Shown: one piece after another, positions 8,358-16,711 of the stretch
Layout: every line of letters begins with the position of its first letter
Position numbering within the stretch: position 1 is the first letter of the stretch
NCBI RefSeq assembly: GCF_001753165.1
Contig: NZ_CP017448.1
Coordinates: 124,001-188,000 of the forward strand
Direction: 5' to 3'
Length of the DNA stretch: 64,000 nucleotides
From: Acidihalobacter aeolianus
GTDB taxonomy: Bacteria > Pseudomonadota > Gammaproteobacteria > DSM-5130 > Acidihalobacteraceae
Translations under genes and position numbers: made by a program
Notes under the pieces: model-generated
What the model was told of the DNA's origin: nothing
Seen by the model: only the letters and a program-made list of their open reading frames with translations
Database searches by the model: none

Positions 8358-9819
8358 TCAGCCCAGGCGAAGGGCGGCCAGCGCCGCGGTGAGCAGGGCC
8401 AGCGGCAGCGCGCCGTAAGGCCAGGCGCGGGCGTAGACGCGCCCCATGCCGCCGGCCAGCCCGGCGAGCGCGACGGCCATTTCGATGCGGATCGGCGAGA
8501 GTGCGGTCAGCGCGCTGCCGGCCACGTTCTGTACCGCGGCAAGCCAGGGCAGCAGCGATGTGTGTGTGCCCGCCATCGCCGCCTGCAAGGGCATCATCAA
8601 GGCATTGGAGGCCGTGTTGCTTGCCGTTAGCAGTCCGGCAAGGCCACCGAGCAGCGGCGAGGCATAAAGCGCTAAAGAGCCGGCCGCGGCTTGCCAGCCG
8701 GCAGCGAGCCGGGTGGGGATGCCGGCGTCGCTCATCAGCTGTGCCATCACCACGAACAGCACGGTGGTACGCACCGCCGGCCAGCCCATGCGCGCGCCTT
8801 GCCGCAGCAGCGCCCCCCAGGCAAGCGTGCCGGCCGGCCGCGTGAGGCCGTATGCGAGAGCCGCCGCGCAAAGCCAGAATGGCACTTCGTAGAACGGCGG
8901 AAAGGCGGGCCAGCCCGCAGCCGGCTGCCAGACCCACAGATGCTCCAGCATGCGTCGCAGCGGCGGCAGCGCGTGGGTGAACAGCAGCAGCATCACGAGC
9001 AGGAGATAGGACGCCGCCGCGCGCGGCGCCGAGCCACTCGGCCGTCGTGGGCCGATGGTCGCGCCAGTGGCGTGCGATGAGCAGGACGCCGGTCGCAAAC
9101 AGTCCGGCGACGGGTACCGCGATCACGGCATTGCCGAGGATCAGCAATCCCGCGAGGAGACCAGCCCAGCAGAGATCGTCCAGTCGCTGGCGCGGGTTCG
9201 GACGCAGACCCTCGGCGGCGGCCAGATGCCAGAACAGGGCGAGATAGCCGGCGAGCAGCAACGCTGTCAGGGCGGCGCTGGCCATGCCAAGCGCGCGCAG
9301 ATCGATGCCGGCCAGGGCCGCGCCGACGGTGGTGCCAACCGCCATGCCGCCCCAGGGCACCAGCATCTGGCTGTACAGCGCGAGCACGGCAGCCGTAGTT
9401 GGCGCAATGCCCAGGCGCAACATCAGCGGCAAGGTCACGACCAGCCCGATCCCGAACCCGGTGGCCGCTTCGAAAAACGGGCCGAGCAGGAAACACAGTG
9501 CGAACAGCATCCGGTAGCGCGCCGTGGGTGACAAGCTTCCCGGCGTTGGGTCCGCGGGCTCTGATCGAGCGCGCGCGTGCTCGACGACCTGATGGAACAG
9601 CAAGCCTGCGAGGATCACCGAGATGGCCAGCCAGCTCACCCACAGTCCATGCAGGACGGAAACGCCGATCCCGGTGAACGCGGCGTGGACGTCCGGCGCC
9701 CCCTGCAGTGCAGCCGGCAGACTGAGGACGGCGCCGGCGAGCGCCGCGGCCCAGATCCCAGCACGGCGGCTGGCGAGCACCGCCAGCAATCCTGCGAAGG
9801 GCAGCAGGTCGAGAATCAC
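8358..9819 (-). pseudogene. LctP-type lactate/glycolate permease, frameshifted
   Basis: The two halves of an L-lactate permease family transporter are in different frames. The N-terminal half reads VILDLLPFAGLLAVL onward and has the family hallmark FFEAATGFGIGLVVTLPLMLRLGI. The C-terminal half starts at AASYLLLVMLLLFTH and runs to the stop at 8358. The frames cross near 9010-9035 in a CG-repeat tract, consistent with one extra base. Joined, it would be about 486 residues with many membrane helices, a little short for the family. The GTG start at 9819 overlaps the aminotransferase stop by 4 bp. This could be a true pseudogene or a sequencing error in a GC-rich run. The family exports or imports 2-hydroxy acids by H+ symport. 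Confidence 0.75.
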
Positions 9820-10709
9820 GCCGCGCCCGGTGCCGCTCCGCATTCGCGTGCGATCAGGGCGAGGTAGGCGTCCTGGATCGCGCGCGTGACCGGGCCGGGG
9901 CAGGACGGCAACGCGCGGCCGTCGATCTCGCGCACCGGCAGCAGTTCGGCGGCGGTGCCGGTGAGGAAGCACTCCTCGGCCGTGTGCAGTTCGTAGGGCG
10001 CGAGCGAGGCCTCGCGCGCCGGCCGGCCGAGCGCGGCGGCCAGTTCCAGCACGACCGCCCGGGTGACGCCCTCCAGCGCGCCGTCGATACCGGGTGGGGT
10101 GAGCAGTTCGCCGCCGCGCACCACGAACACGTTGTCGCCACTGCCTTCGGTCACCCGGCCCTGGGCGTTGAGCAGCAGCGCCTCGTCGGCGCCGGCACGG
10201 CTCGCCTCCATCCGCGCGAGGATGTGGTTGAGGTAGTTGAGGCTCTTGATGCGCGGATCGAGGCCGTCCGCCGGCAGGCGCCGGGTGGCCGCGATGGCCA
10301 CGCGCAGGCCGCGGGTGCGGCTGGATTCGGCGGCGAGCACGATGCGGTCGGCGACGACGAACACGCTGGGCCGAGCGCAGCTGCGCGGATCGATGCCGAG
10401 GGTGCCGATGCCGCGCGTCGCCACGAGACGCAGATAGCCGTCATCGAGCGGGCAGGCGGCGATGGTCTCGTGCACCGCCGCCGTCAGCGCCTCGGCGTCG
10501 TAGGGCAGTTCCAGGGCGATGGCGCGTACCGAACGCAGCAGTCGGTCGAGGTGCGCCTGCAGGCGGAACGGACGGCGGGCGTAGAAGCGGATGCCCTCGA
10601 ACACGCCGTCGCCATAGAGCAGGCCGTGGTCGTAGACCGAGATCTGCGGCGCGGCGGGATCGACCAGGCGGCCGTTGAACCAGCAGCGCGCAACGCTTTG
10701 CTCAGGCAT
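9816..10709 (-). CDS. Class IV aminotransferase (branched-chain aminotransferase-like)
   Basis: This 297-residue PLP-dependent fold-type IV enzyme is close to IlvE/D-amino-acid aminotransferases. VYDHGLLYGDGVFEGIRFY is the usual N-terminal signature. The Schiff-base Lys is in the RIKSLNYLNHIL segment (near residue 157), the glutamate region GRVTEGSGDNVFVV follows, and ECFLTGTAAELLPV is the C-terminal signature. It most likely transaminates branched-chain keto acids, but D-alanine transaminase and aminodeoxychorismate lyase share these motifs. It sits between a PhzF-like gene (8-bp overlap upstream) and the permease (4-bp overlap downstream), so the three are one translationally coupled operon. 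Confidence 0.88.
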   Translation of the reverse strand: MPEQSVARCWFNGRLVDPAAPQISVYDHGLLYGDGVFEGIRFYARRPFRLQAHLDRLLRSVRAIALELPYDAEALTAAVHETIAACPLDDGYLRLVATRGIGTLGIDPRSCARPSVFVVADRIVLAAESSRTRGLRVAIAATRRLPADGLDPRIKSLNYLNHILARMEASRAGADEALLLNAQGRVTEGSGDNVFVVRGGELLTPPGIDGALEGVTRAVVLELAAALGRPAREASLAPYELHTAEECFLTGTAAELLPVREIDGRALPSCPGPVTRAIQDAYLALIARECGAAPGAA

Positions 10710-11499
10710 GCAGCACCCCCGTGAACACCGTCACCGCGCGCCCGCCGATGCGCACGCGGTCACCGTCCAGTGCCAGCGAAAGCCGGCCGCCGCGTGCCGA
10801 GACCTGGTAGGCGTTCAACCGGTCGCGGTCGAGTTCGGCGGCCCAGTAGGGGGCGAGCGTGCAGTGCGCCGAGCCGGTGACCGGGTCTTCGTCGATCCCG
10901 ACCTGCGGGCCGAAGAAGCGCGAGACGAAGTCGCGGTCGGGCTTGTCGCCCGCCGCGGTCACGATGATGCCGCGTGCCTTGATCCGGCGCAGCGCGGCGA
11001 AGTCCGGGGTCAGCCCGCGCACGCTCGCGGCGTCGGCGAGGCGCACCACGAGGTCGACCCGTCCCTGCAGCACCGCGACCGGCTCGGCGCCCAGTGCCGC
11101 CGCGAGTCCGGCGGGGGCTGTGCAGGGCGCCGGGGGATCGGCCGGAAAGTCCATTTCGTAACCCTCGTCGCGGCAGCCGACGGTCAGCAGGCCGCTGCGC
11201 GTGTGGAAGCGCGCCGGCGTAGCCGCGGCCAGCGTTTCCGTCTCGAACAGCACATGCGCGCTCGCCAGGGTGGCGTGCCCGCACAGATCCACCTCCACCG
11301 CGGGCGTGAACCAGCGCAGGTCGAAACCGTCCTCGGCGGGGCTGACGAAGGCGGTTTCCGAGAGGTTCATTTCGGCGGCGACCTGCTGCATCCAGGCGGG
11401 CTCGGCGGGCGCGTCGAGCAGGCACACGGCGGCTGGATTGCCGGAGAACGGGCGGTCGGCGAAGGCATCGACCTGGAACAGTCGGAGGTCACGGCGCAT
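10702..11499 (-). CDS. PhzF family isomerase/epimerase-like protein
   Basis: This is a 265-residue member of the PhzF/YddE family of diaminopimelate-epimerase-fold proteins. The N-terminus LFQVDAFADRPFSGNPAAVCLLD, the catalytic Glu in NLSETAFV (about residue 47), VDLCGHATLASAH and DPVTGSAHCTLAPYW are diagnostic. The ATG at 11499 matches the family N-terminus; a GTG at 11529 would add ten residues. It is the first gene of an operon with the aminotransferase and LctP permease, divergent from a MocR regulator that is the obvious candidate controller. The substrate is unknown for most of this family. Confidence 0.9.
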   Translation of the reverse strand: MRRDLRLFQVDAFADRPFSGNPAAVCLLDAPAEPAWMQQVAAEMNLSETAFVSPAEDGFDLRWFTPAVEVDLCGHATLASAHVLFETETLAAATPARFHTRSGLLTVGCRDEGYEMDFPADPPAPCTAPAGLAAALGAEPVAVLQGRVDLVVRLADAASVRGLTPDFAALRRIKARGIIVTAAGDKPDRDFVSRFFGPQVGIDEDPVTGSAHCTLAPYWAAELDRDRLNAYQVSARGGRLSLALDGDRVRIGGRAVTVFTGVLHA

Positions 11500-11528
11500 G
11501 GCTGGGTCCTGGCGGGTTTGTGTCGTCA

Positions 11529-11653
11529 CACTGTAGCGGCCATACTTGCGATGGTACAGATTCAGAAACTTTTAAAATGAACCGATACAGTTTCAATGCC
11601 CCGCCAACTGTACCCCTTGCGGGGGCGGCGTTCTGTACCGCCCCGGAGGCCGC
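11529..11653. promoter_or_regulatory. Divergent promoter region with four TACAG/CTGTA half-sites
   Basis: The region between the PhzF operon and the MocR gene carries GGTACAG (11553-11559), CGATACAG (11583-11590), and the reverse-oriented CTGTACC (11608-11614) and CTGTACC (11633-11639). A weaker CTGTAGC lies at 11531. The two forward and two reverse copies flank the centre symmetrically, with start-to-start spacings of 30-31 and 25 bp. A TAAAAT -10-like element is at 11573. MocR/PdxR proteins bind such repeated half-sites in their divergent promoters, so this is probably the operator. The role is inferred from arrangement only. Confidence 0.6.
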
Positions 11654-13090
11654 ATGAGCGCGAGCGTGCCGGGCGTGCTCTACCAGCGGGTCGCCGCACA
11701 GATCGCCGAACGCATCGAGCGGATGCAGTACGCGCCCGGCGAGCGCCTGCCGGGCGTGCGCAAGCTGAGCCGGCAGTTCGGCGTCAGCGTGGGCACGGTG
11801 GTGCAGGCGCAGCAGCTGCTGGAGGACCAGGGGCGCATCGAGGCGCGGCCGCGCGCGGGCCATTTCGTGCGCGCCCGCACCGCCCTGCCGTCGCCGCCCT
11901 CGCCGTCGCTCCCGCAGTCGCGGCCGACCCTGGTCAGCGGGCAGGCCATGGCGCTGCGCCTGGTGCAGGCGACGCACGAACCGGGCGTCGTGTCCTTCGG
12001 CGCCGCGGTGCCCGCCGAAGGCTTCCTGCCGGTGCAGGCCGAACGCGCCGCGCTGCGCCGTACGATGACGCACTACGCCGAACGCGCGACGGCCTATGCC
12101 TTCCCGCCGGGCGTGCCCGAACTGCGCGTGCAGATCGCCCGGCGCATGGCCGAGGCCGGCTGCGCAGTCGATCCCGACGAGGTGATCGTCACCAGCGGCT
12201 GCCAGGAGGCGCTGACCCTGGCGCTGCGCGCGACCACCGCGCCCGGCGACGTGGTCGCGATCGAGTCGCCGACCTTCTACGGCCTGCTGCAGGTCATCGA
12301 ATCGCTCGGCCTCAAGGCGCTGGAGGTGCCCACAGATCCCGAACGCGGCATATCGCTGGAGGCGCTGCAGGTGGTGCTCGAACGCTGGCCGGTCAAGGCC
12401 TGCGTGCTGGTGGCCAACCACAGCAACCCGCTCGGCTACTGCATGCCGGTCGAACGCAAGCACGCGCTGCTCGAACTGCTCGGCGCGCACGACGTGCCGC
12501 TGATCGAGGACGATATCTGGGGCGATCTCGGCTTCGGCCACGAGCGTCCGCCGGCGGTGCTCGCGGGCGACCGCGACGGTCGCGTGCTGTACTGCTCGTC
12601 CTTCTCCAAGACCCTGTCGCCCGGTCTGCGCGTGGGCTGGATCGTGCCCGGTCGCTACCGCGAGCCGGTCAGCTACTACAAGTACGTCAGCAACCTCGCC
12701 ACCGCCACGCTGCCGCAGCTCGCGGTCGCCGAGCTGCTCGCGCAGGGCGGCTACGAGCGCCATCTGCGCCGGGTGCGCGGCGAATACGCGACCCACGTCG
12801 CGCGTCTCAGCGACGCGGTGGCCGAATACTTTCCGCCGGGCACGCGCATGACGCGACCGCAGGGCGGCTGCGTGCTGTGGGTCGAGCTGCCGCACGCCAT
12901 CGACAGCCTCGCGCTGCACGAGCGCGCGCGGGCACGCAGAATCAGCATCGCGCCCGGACCGATGTTCTCGGCCACCGGGCGCTACCGCTCCTTCATTCGT
13001 CTCAACGCCGCGCTGCCCTGGGGCCGCGCCGTCGAGCAGGCGGTGTTCATTCTCGGCGACCTCGCGCGCCAGCTTGCCGAGGAGGCGTGA
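11654..13090 (+). CDS. MocR/PdxR-type regulator (GntR HTH fused to class I aminotransferase)
   Basis: This 478-residue transcription factor has an N-terminal GntR winged helix (about residues 8-75: VAAQIAERIERMQYAPGERLPGVRKLSRQFGVS) and a C-terminal fold-type I aminotransferase domain (about 105-470). The PLP Lys is in SSFSKTLSPGLRVGW near residue 318, with VIVTSGCQEAL and VANHSNPLGYCM as cofactor-site segments. MocR proteins use PLP or its adducts as a sensor and usually regulate the divergent operon. Here that is phzF-aminotransferase-permease. The effector (for example an amino acid-PLP aldimine) is not deducible. Confidence 0.92.
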   Translation: MSASVPGVLYQRVAAQIAERIERMQYAPGERLPGVRKLSRQFGVSVGTVVQAQQLLEDQGRIEARPRAGHFVRARTALPSPPSPSLPQSRPTLVSGQAMALRLVQATHEPGVVSFGAAVPAEGFLPVQAERAALRRTMTHYAERATAYAFPPGVPELRVQIARRMAEAGCAVDPDEVIVTSGCQEALTLALRATTAPGDVVAIESPTFYGLLQVIESLGLKALEVPTDPERGISLEALQVVLERWPVKACVLVANHSNPLGYCMPVERKHALLELLGAHDVPLIEDDIWGDLGFGHERPPAVLAGDRDGRVLYCSSFSKTLSPGLRVGWIVPGRYREPVSYYKYVSNLATATLPQLAVAELLAQGGYERHLRRVRGEYATHVARLSDAVAEYFPPGTRMTRPQGGCVLWVELPHAIDSLALHERARARRISIAPGPMFSATGRYRSFIRLNAALPWGRAVEQAVFILGDLARQLAEEA

Positions 13091-13179
13091 GGGAACCCGT
13101 CCGCCGCTTGCTTGACCAACTAGACACCAACCCACGCTGCGGACCGCGCCCGGTCTGCACAAACCGAAGAGAGGCCGCC

Positions 13180-13467
13180 ATGGCATCGACCGAGGAATCC
13201 CTGCAGGACAGCCGCGACGTCACCCTGACGCTCGGACGCGAACAGCTCGTCATCCATCAGCGCTACGAAACCGCCAGCATTTTCAACGACTTCCTGATCG
13301 CCATCTGGTTTCTGGTCGGCAGCGTTTTTTTCCTCTACCCCTCGCTGACCCACATCGGCACCTGGCTGTTCATCCTCGGCAGCGCGCAGTTCCTCGCGCG
13401 GCCGATGATCCGTCTGGCGCACCACGTCTATCTGCGCCGGGTGCCACACGGCGGCTGGGACATGTAG
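13180..13467 (+). CDS. YrhK-like small membrane protein
   Basis: This 95-residue protein has two predicted membrane helices (about 36-55 and 60-75). It resembles YrhK-domain proteins in the IHQRYETASIFNDFLIAIWF and LFILGSAQFLARPMIRLAH segments. The start at the ATG after an AAGAGAGG ribosome-binding site gives a plausible acidic N-terminus, whereas the in-frame upstream sequence shadows the MocR gene. The biochemical role of the family is unknown. It sits alone between the MocR gene and the leuA leader and is followed by a GC-rich hairpin. Confidence 0.75.
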   Translation: MASTEESLQDSRDVTLTLGREQLVIHQRYETASIFNDFLIAIWFLVGSVFFLYPSLTHIGTWLFILGSAQFLARPMIRLAHHVYLRRVPHGGWDM

Positions 13468-13475
13468 GCCTTCGG

Positions 13476-13499
13476 CCCCGGCGGCCTGTGCCGCCGGGG
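13476..13499. terminator. GC-rich hairpin after yrhK-like gene
   Basis: A perfect 10-bp stem (CCCCGGCGGC at 13476-13485, GCCGCCGGGG at 13490-13499) closes a CTGT tetraloop. It lies 8 bp past the stop codon and has no T-run. It ends exactly at the -35 hexamer of the leuA promoter, insulating the two units. Confidence 0.55.
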
Positions 13500-13528
13500 T
13501 TGCCATCGGCCCGGTCAGCGGTTATAAA
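13500..13528 (+). promoter_or_regulatory. Sigma-70-type promoter of leuA
   Basis: TTGCCA (13500-13505) and TATAAA (13523-13528) are separated by exactly 17 bp, close to the housekeeping consensus. The predicted transcription start, about 7 nt past the -10, falls at 13534-13537. That is at or within a base or two of an ATG that opens a 14-codon ORF. Confidence 0.65.
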
Positions 13529-13535
13529 TCGGGCC

Positions 13536-13580
13536 ATGAACACCCGCATTCACACGTTCGACGCACTGCGACTGCGCTAG
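13536..13580 (+). CDS. Candidate leuA leader peptide 1 (14 aa, possibly leaderless)
   Basis: The tiny ORF MNTRIHTFDALRLR starts at the predicted transcription start, so it would be translated without a 5' UTR. It ends ALRLR-stop, and its stop codon touches a hairpin (13580-13604) followed by a T-run. This is the layout of an attenuator, but with only two Leu codons. A second ORF downstream has the same LRLR ending. Coding status is inferred from position and ending only. Confidence 0.4.
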   Translation: MNTRIHTFDALRLR

Positions 13581-13616
13581 CCGGCCTCCCCAGGGAGCGT
13601 CGGCCCACCGCGTTTT
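13580..13616 (+). terminator. Candidate attenuator hairpin in leuA leader
   Basis: GCCGGC-CTCC (13580-13589) pairs with GGAG-(bulged C)-GTCGGC (13594-13604) around a CCAG loop. The 10 base pairs include one G-T pair. A TTTT run follows at 13613-13616, eight bases beyond the stem. It could act as an attenuator controlled by translation of the upstream ORF. No alternative antiterminator fold was worked out. Confidence 0.35.
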
Positions 13617-13642
13617 AGCCGTCGAACACACAGAATGCGTCC

Positions 13643-13765
13643 ATGAAATCCATCCCCTCCAAATTGTTTGCCCACGCCGACCTGCGCACCGCGCAGTCGC
13701 GTTCGCGCGTGGGCGCGGCGAGCCCCGAGCTTGCCCTGCGTCTAGCCCTTCTGCGACTGAGATAG
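13643..13765 (+). CDS. Candidate leuA leader peptide 2 (40 aa, Leu-rich C-terminus)
   Basis: This 40-codon ORF ends in [11 protein letters not shown]-stop, with five Leu codons in its last eleven (CTT/CTG/CTA mixed). It lies 82 bp upstream of leuA. Clustered Leu codons just before a leader stop codon are what leucine attenuation needs, and gammaproteobacterial leu operons are known to use it. The ribosome-binding site is poor. The ending matches the first small ORF, which suggests a repeated design or an ancient duplication. Confidence 0.5.
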   Translation: MKSIPSKLFAHADLRTAQSRSRVGAASPELALRLALLRLR

Positions 13766-13847
13766 GGTCGGCGGCCTGGCGCGTGCGCGCATGGCCACCG
13801 GCCCCAGCCCTGGTTCACCCCCTCAATCTCAGTTTCAGGAGTACGCC

Positions 13848-15545
13848 ATGAATTTCGATCCCCAGGGCAAATACCGCCCCTTCGAGCCCGTCTACCTGCC
13901 GGACCGACAGTGGCCCACGCGCGTCTGCCGCGAGGCGCCGGTGTGGTGCAGCGTCGACCTGCGCGACGGCAACCAGGCGCTCATCGAGCCGATGAACCAC
14001 GACCGCAAGGCGCGCATGTTCGCGCTGCTGGTGCGCCGCGGCTTCAAGGAGATCGAGGTCGGCTTCCCGGCCGCCTCGCAGACCGACTTCGACTTCGTCC
14101 GCTGGCTGATCGAGAGCGACCGGATCCCCGAGGACGTCACCATCCAGGTGCTCACGCAGGCGCGCGACGCGCTCATCGAGCGCACCTTCGAGGCCCTGCG
14201 CGGCGCGCGCCGGGCCATCGTGCACCTCTACAACTCCACCTCGCCGGTGCAGCGCCGCGTGGTCTTCGGCCTCGACCGCGCCGGCGTGATCGACATCGCG
14301 GTGCGCGGGGCCGAACGGGTGCGGGTCTGCGCCGAGGCCCAGCCGGAGACCGACTGGGTGTTCCAGTATTCGCCGGAAAGCTTCACCGCGACCGAACTGG
14401 ATTTCGCGGTGGAAATCTGCGACGCGGTCAACGCCGTGTGGCGACCCACGCCCGCGCGCAAGACCATCATCAACCTGCCCGCGACCGTGGAGGTGTCCAC
14501 GCCCAACGGCTTCGCCGACCAGGTGGAGTGGTTCGGCCGCCACGTGCGCGACCGCGACGCCATCGTGCTCAGCGTGCACCCGCACAACGACCGCGGCTGC
14601 GGCGTGGCCGCCGCCGAACTGGCGATGCTCGCCGGCGCCGAGCGCGTCGAGGGGACCCTGTTCGGCAACGGCGAGCGCACCGGCAACGTCGACGTCGTCA
14701 CCCTGGCGCTCAACCTCTACACCCAGGGCGTCGACCCGCGTCTCGACATGGGCGAGATCAACGAACTGGTGCGCGTGGCCGAATACTGCAACCAGCTTCC
14801 GGTGCACCCGCGCCACCCCTATGCCGGCGAACTGGTGTTCACCGCCTTCTCCGGCTCGCACCAGGACGCCATCCGCAAGGGCTTCGCGGCGCAGCGCGCT
14901 GATGCGGCCTGGGAGGTGCCCTATCTGCCCATCGACCCGGCCGACCTCGGGCGCAGCTACGAGGCGGTGATCCGGGTCAACAGCCAGTCCGGCAAGGGCG
15001 GCGTGGCCTACCTGCTGGAGCAGGACTACGGCATCAGCCTGCCGCGCCGGCTGCAGATCGAGTTCGCCCGGGTGGTGCAGCGCGAGGCCGACGCGAGCGG
15101 CGCCGAACTGGGCTCGGCCGACCTGTGGCGCCTGTTCCAGGCCGAATACCTCGCCGGCGGCACGATCGAATTGCGCGGCTACCGCGAACAGCGGGATGAT
15201 CGCGGAGCGGTCAGGCTTTCCGCCACCCTGTCCGTGGACGGACGCGAGCGCCTGCTCACCGGCCACGGCAAGGGCTCGGTCGACGCCTACGTGCACGTGC
15301 TCGAACAGGCGACCGGCGCCGCCATCCGGCTGGTCGACTACCGCGAGCACGGCGCCGGCCCTGGCGCTGACGCCCGTGCCGTCGCCTACGTCGAGATCGC
15401 GGCGGCGGACGGCACGGTGTTCGGCGTGGGGCTGCACGACGATGTGCTCAGCGCCTCGATCGACGCCGTGACCTCGGCGGTCAACCGCGCGCTGGCGGCC
15501 GGCAGTCTGGCGACGGACGCGGACGCGCGCGACGCCGCACCTTAG
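13848..15545 (+). CDS. leuA: 2-isopropylmalate synthase (type 2)
   Basis: This enzyme condenses acetyl-CoA with 2-ketoisovalerate, the first step of leucine biosynthesis. It has 565 residues, in the range of the longer LeuA2 type. [13 protein letters not shown] near residue 33 gives the catalytic Arg and metal Asp. [12 protein letters not shown] near 243 supplies the metal-binding His pair, and [12 protein letters not shown] follows. The C-terminal region (about 430-560) is the regulatory domain that binds leucine in this family. The ATG at 13848 follows CAGGAG. It sits behind a strong promoter and two candidate Leu-rich leader peptides, so attenuation plus feedback inhibition is likely. Confidence 0.96.
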   Translation: MNFDPQGKYRPFEPVYLPDRQWPTRVCREAPVWCSVDLRDGNQALIEPMNHDRKARMFALLVRRGFKEIEVGFPAASQTDFDFVRWLIESDRIPEDVTIQVLTQARDALIERTFEALRGARRAIVHLYNSTSPVQRRVVFGLDRAGVIDIAVRGAERVRVCAEAQPETDWVFQYSPESFTATELDFAVEICDAVNAVWRPTPARKTIINLPATVEVSTPNGFADQVEWFGRHVRDRDAIVLSVHPHNDRGCGVAAAELAMLAGAERVEGTLFGNGERTGNVDVVTLALNLYTQGVDPRLDMGEINELVRVAEYCNQLPVHPRHPYAGELVFTAFSGSHQDAIRKGFAAQRADAAWEVPYLPIDPADLGRSYEAVIRVNSQSGKGGVAYLLEQDYGISLPRRLQIEFARVVQREADASGAELGSADLWRLFQAEYLAGGTIELRGYREQRDDRGAVRLSATLSVDGRERLLTGHGKGSVDAYVHVLEQATGAAIRLVDYREHGAGPGADARAVAYVEIAAADGTVFGVGLHDDVLSASIDAVTSAVNRALAAGSLATDADARDAAP

Positions 15546-15556
15546 AAAACGCAGAC

Positions 15557-15583
15557 GGCGCGCCGGCCATGAGCCGGTGCGCC
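15557..15583 (+). terminator. Intercistronic hairpin between leuA and PaiB-like gene
   Basis: An 11-bp stem (GGCGCGCCGGC at 15557-15567, GCCGGTGCGCC at 15573-15583, one G-T pair) closes a CATGA loop. It has no T-run and lies just before the ribosome-binding site of the next gene. It may be a partial terminator or an mRNA-stabilising hairpin. Confidence 0.4.
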
Positions 15584-15598
15584 GACAGGAGAAGCGCC

Positions 15599-16237
15599 AT
15601 GTACCTGCCTGCCGCCTTCCGCGAGGAAGACCCCCAGCGCATCGATGCCCTGCTGCGCGCCCATCCGCTGGCCCTGCTCGTTAGCGGGAGCGGCGCGGAC
15701 GGGCCGCACGTCAGCCACGTGCCCCTGCTGCGCGAGGATATGGGCGGCCCCGGGGACCGGCTGATCGGCCATTTCGCGCGGGCCAATCCTCATGCGACGG
15801 CCTTCGATGACGGCGACGCGGTGCTGGCCGTGTTCCGCGGACCGGATGCCTACGTCTCGCCGCTCTGGTACGCGTCGCCCGGCGTGCCGACCTGGAACTT
15901 CGCGGCGGTGCACGTGCACGGCCGCATCCGTCGGGTCACCGACCGCGAGGCGCTAAGCGCGCTGATCGGCCGCCTGGCAGCGGCCTTCGAGGCGGATGTC
16001 GGCGAAGACTGGCGCTGGGGCGGCAGCGGCGATCCACAGGCCGGAAAGCTCGACTACATCGTCGGCTTCGAAATCGCCATCGAGCGCGTCGAGGCCAAGT
16101 TCAAGCTGAGCCAGAACCGGTCCGCGGAGGACCGACATAAGCTCGCCGAACGGCTGGCGGCCTCCCCGCGCGAGGCGGACCGGACTGTGGCGGCGATGAT
16201 GACGGAAAACGAACGGACGCAAACGCAAAAGGAGTGA
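15599..16237 (+). CDS. PaiB-like FMN-binding protein
   Basis: This 212-residue protein is of the PaiB/FMN-binding split-barrel family. MYLPAAFREEDPQRIDALLRAHPLALLVS is the typical N-terminus. HFARANPHA, VLAVFRGPDAYVSPLWY and VPTWNFAAVHVHGRI (about residues 98-112) are family blocks. The C-terminal KFKLSQNRSAEDRHKLAERL is also characteristic. Members bind FMN and have been called negative regulators in Bacillus; most are uncharacterised. The ATG follows AGGAGAAG. An acetyltransferase gene begins 4 bp downstream, matching the PaiA-PaiB association. Confidence 0.9.
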   Translation: MYLPAAFREEDPQRIDALLRAHPLALLVSGSGADGPHVSHVPLLREDMGGPGDRLIGHFARANPHATAFDDGDAVLAVFRGPDAYVSPLWYASPGVPTWNFAAVHVHGRIRRVTDREALSALIGRLAAAFEADVGEDWRWGGSGDPQAGKLDYIVGFEIAIERVEAKFKLSQNRSAEDRHKLAERLAASPREADRTVAAMMTENERTQTQKE

Positions 16238-16241
16238 AGCG

Positions 16242-16711
16242 GTGTCGACGGAAGGCGGTGTGGTGACGGGAGACGATCTGACGGCTGCGGACAGCGCAAC
16301 GGCGTGGCGCACGGTCGAGCGGCTCAATGACGCGCAGATCGACCAACTGGTGGACCTCTACCGGGGCGAATCCTGGTGCGCAAACCGCCGACTCGAGGAT
16401 GTCGAACGCATGCTCGCGCACACCGACGTGATCGTTGCCCTCGTCGAAGGCCCGGACGACGCCCTCGTCGGCTTCGCCCGCGTGCTCACCGATTTCGTCT
16501 ACCGCGCCACGCTCTACGACGTCATCGTCCGAGCCGACCGGCGCGGCAGCGGTCTCGGCGCCGAGCTGCTGGATCGCGTGGTCAACACCCCCTCGCCTGC
16601 GAGGTGGATTACATCGACCTGTTCTGCGGCCCGAGAATGATCCCGTTTTATCGCCGGTGGGGGTTAGTGAGACATGGGGCGTGTTTGATGATGCGGAGAG
16701 AGGGAGGGTGA
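16242..16711 (+). pseudogene. GNAT acetyltransferase, frameshifted near its 3' end
   Basis: This GNAT-family N-acetyltransferase starts at a GTG behind an AGGAG site, 4 bp after the PaiB-like gene. The frame is good through VGFARVLTDFVYRATLYDVIV and the acetyl-CoA loop RADRRGSGLGAELLDRVVN (about residues 97-115). It then shifts near 16586-16593 (AACACCCCCTC). The natural continuation LACEVDYIDLFCGPRMIPFYRRWG is in another frame and runs to a stop at 16711. A single lost base, for example in an AACCACCCC original, explains it. This is either a recent pseudogene or a homopolymer sequencing error. Confidence 0.75.

Noticed and set aside
13815-15437. A 540-codon minus-strand frame opposite leuA
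   Set aside because: Antisense shadow; leuA on the plus strand has full catalytic motifs.
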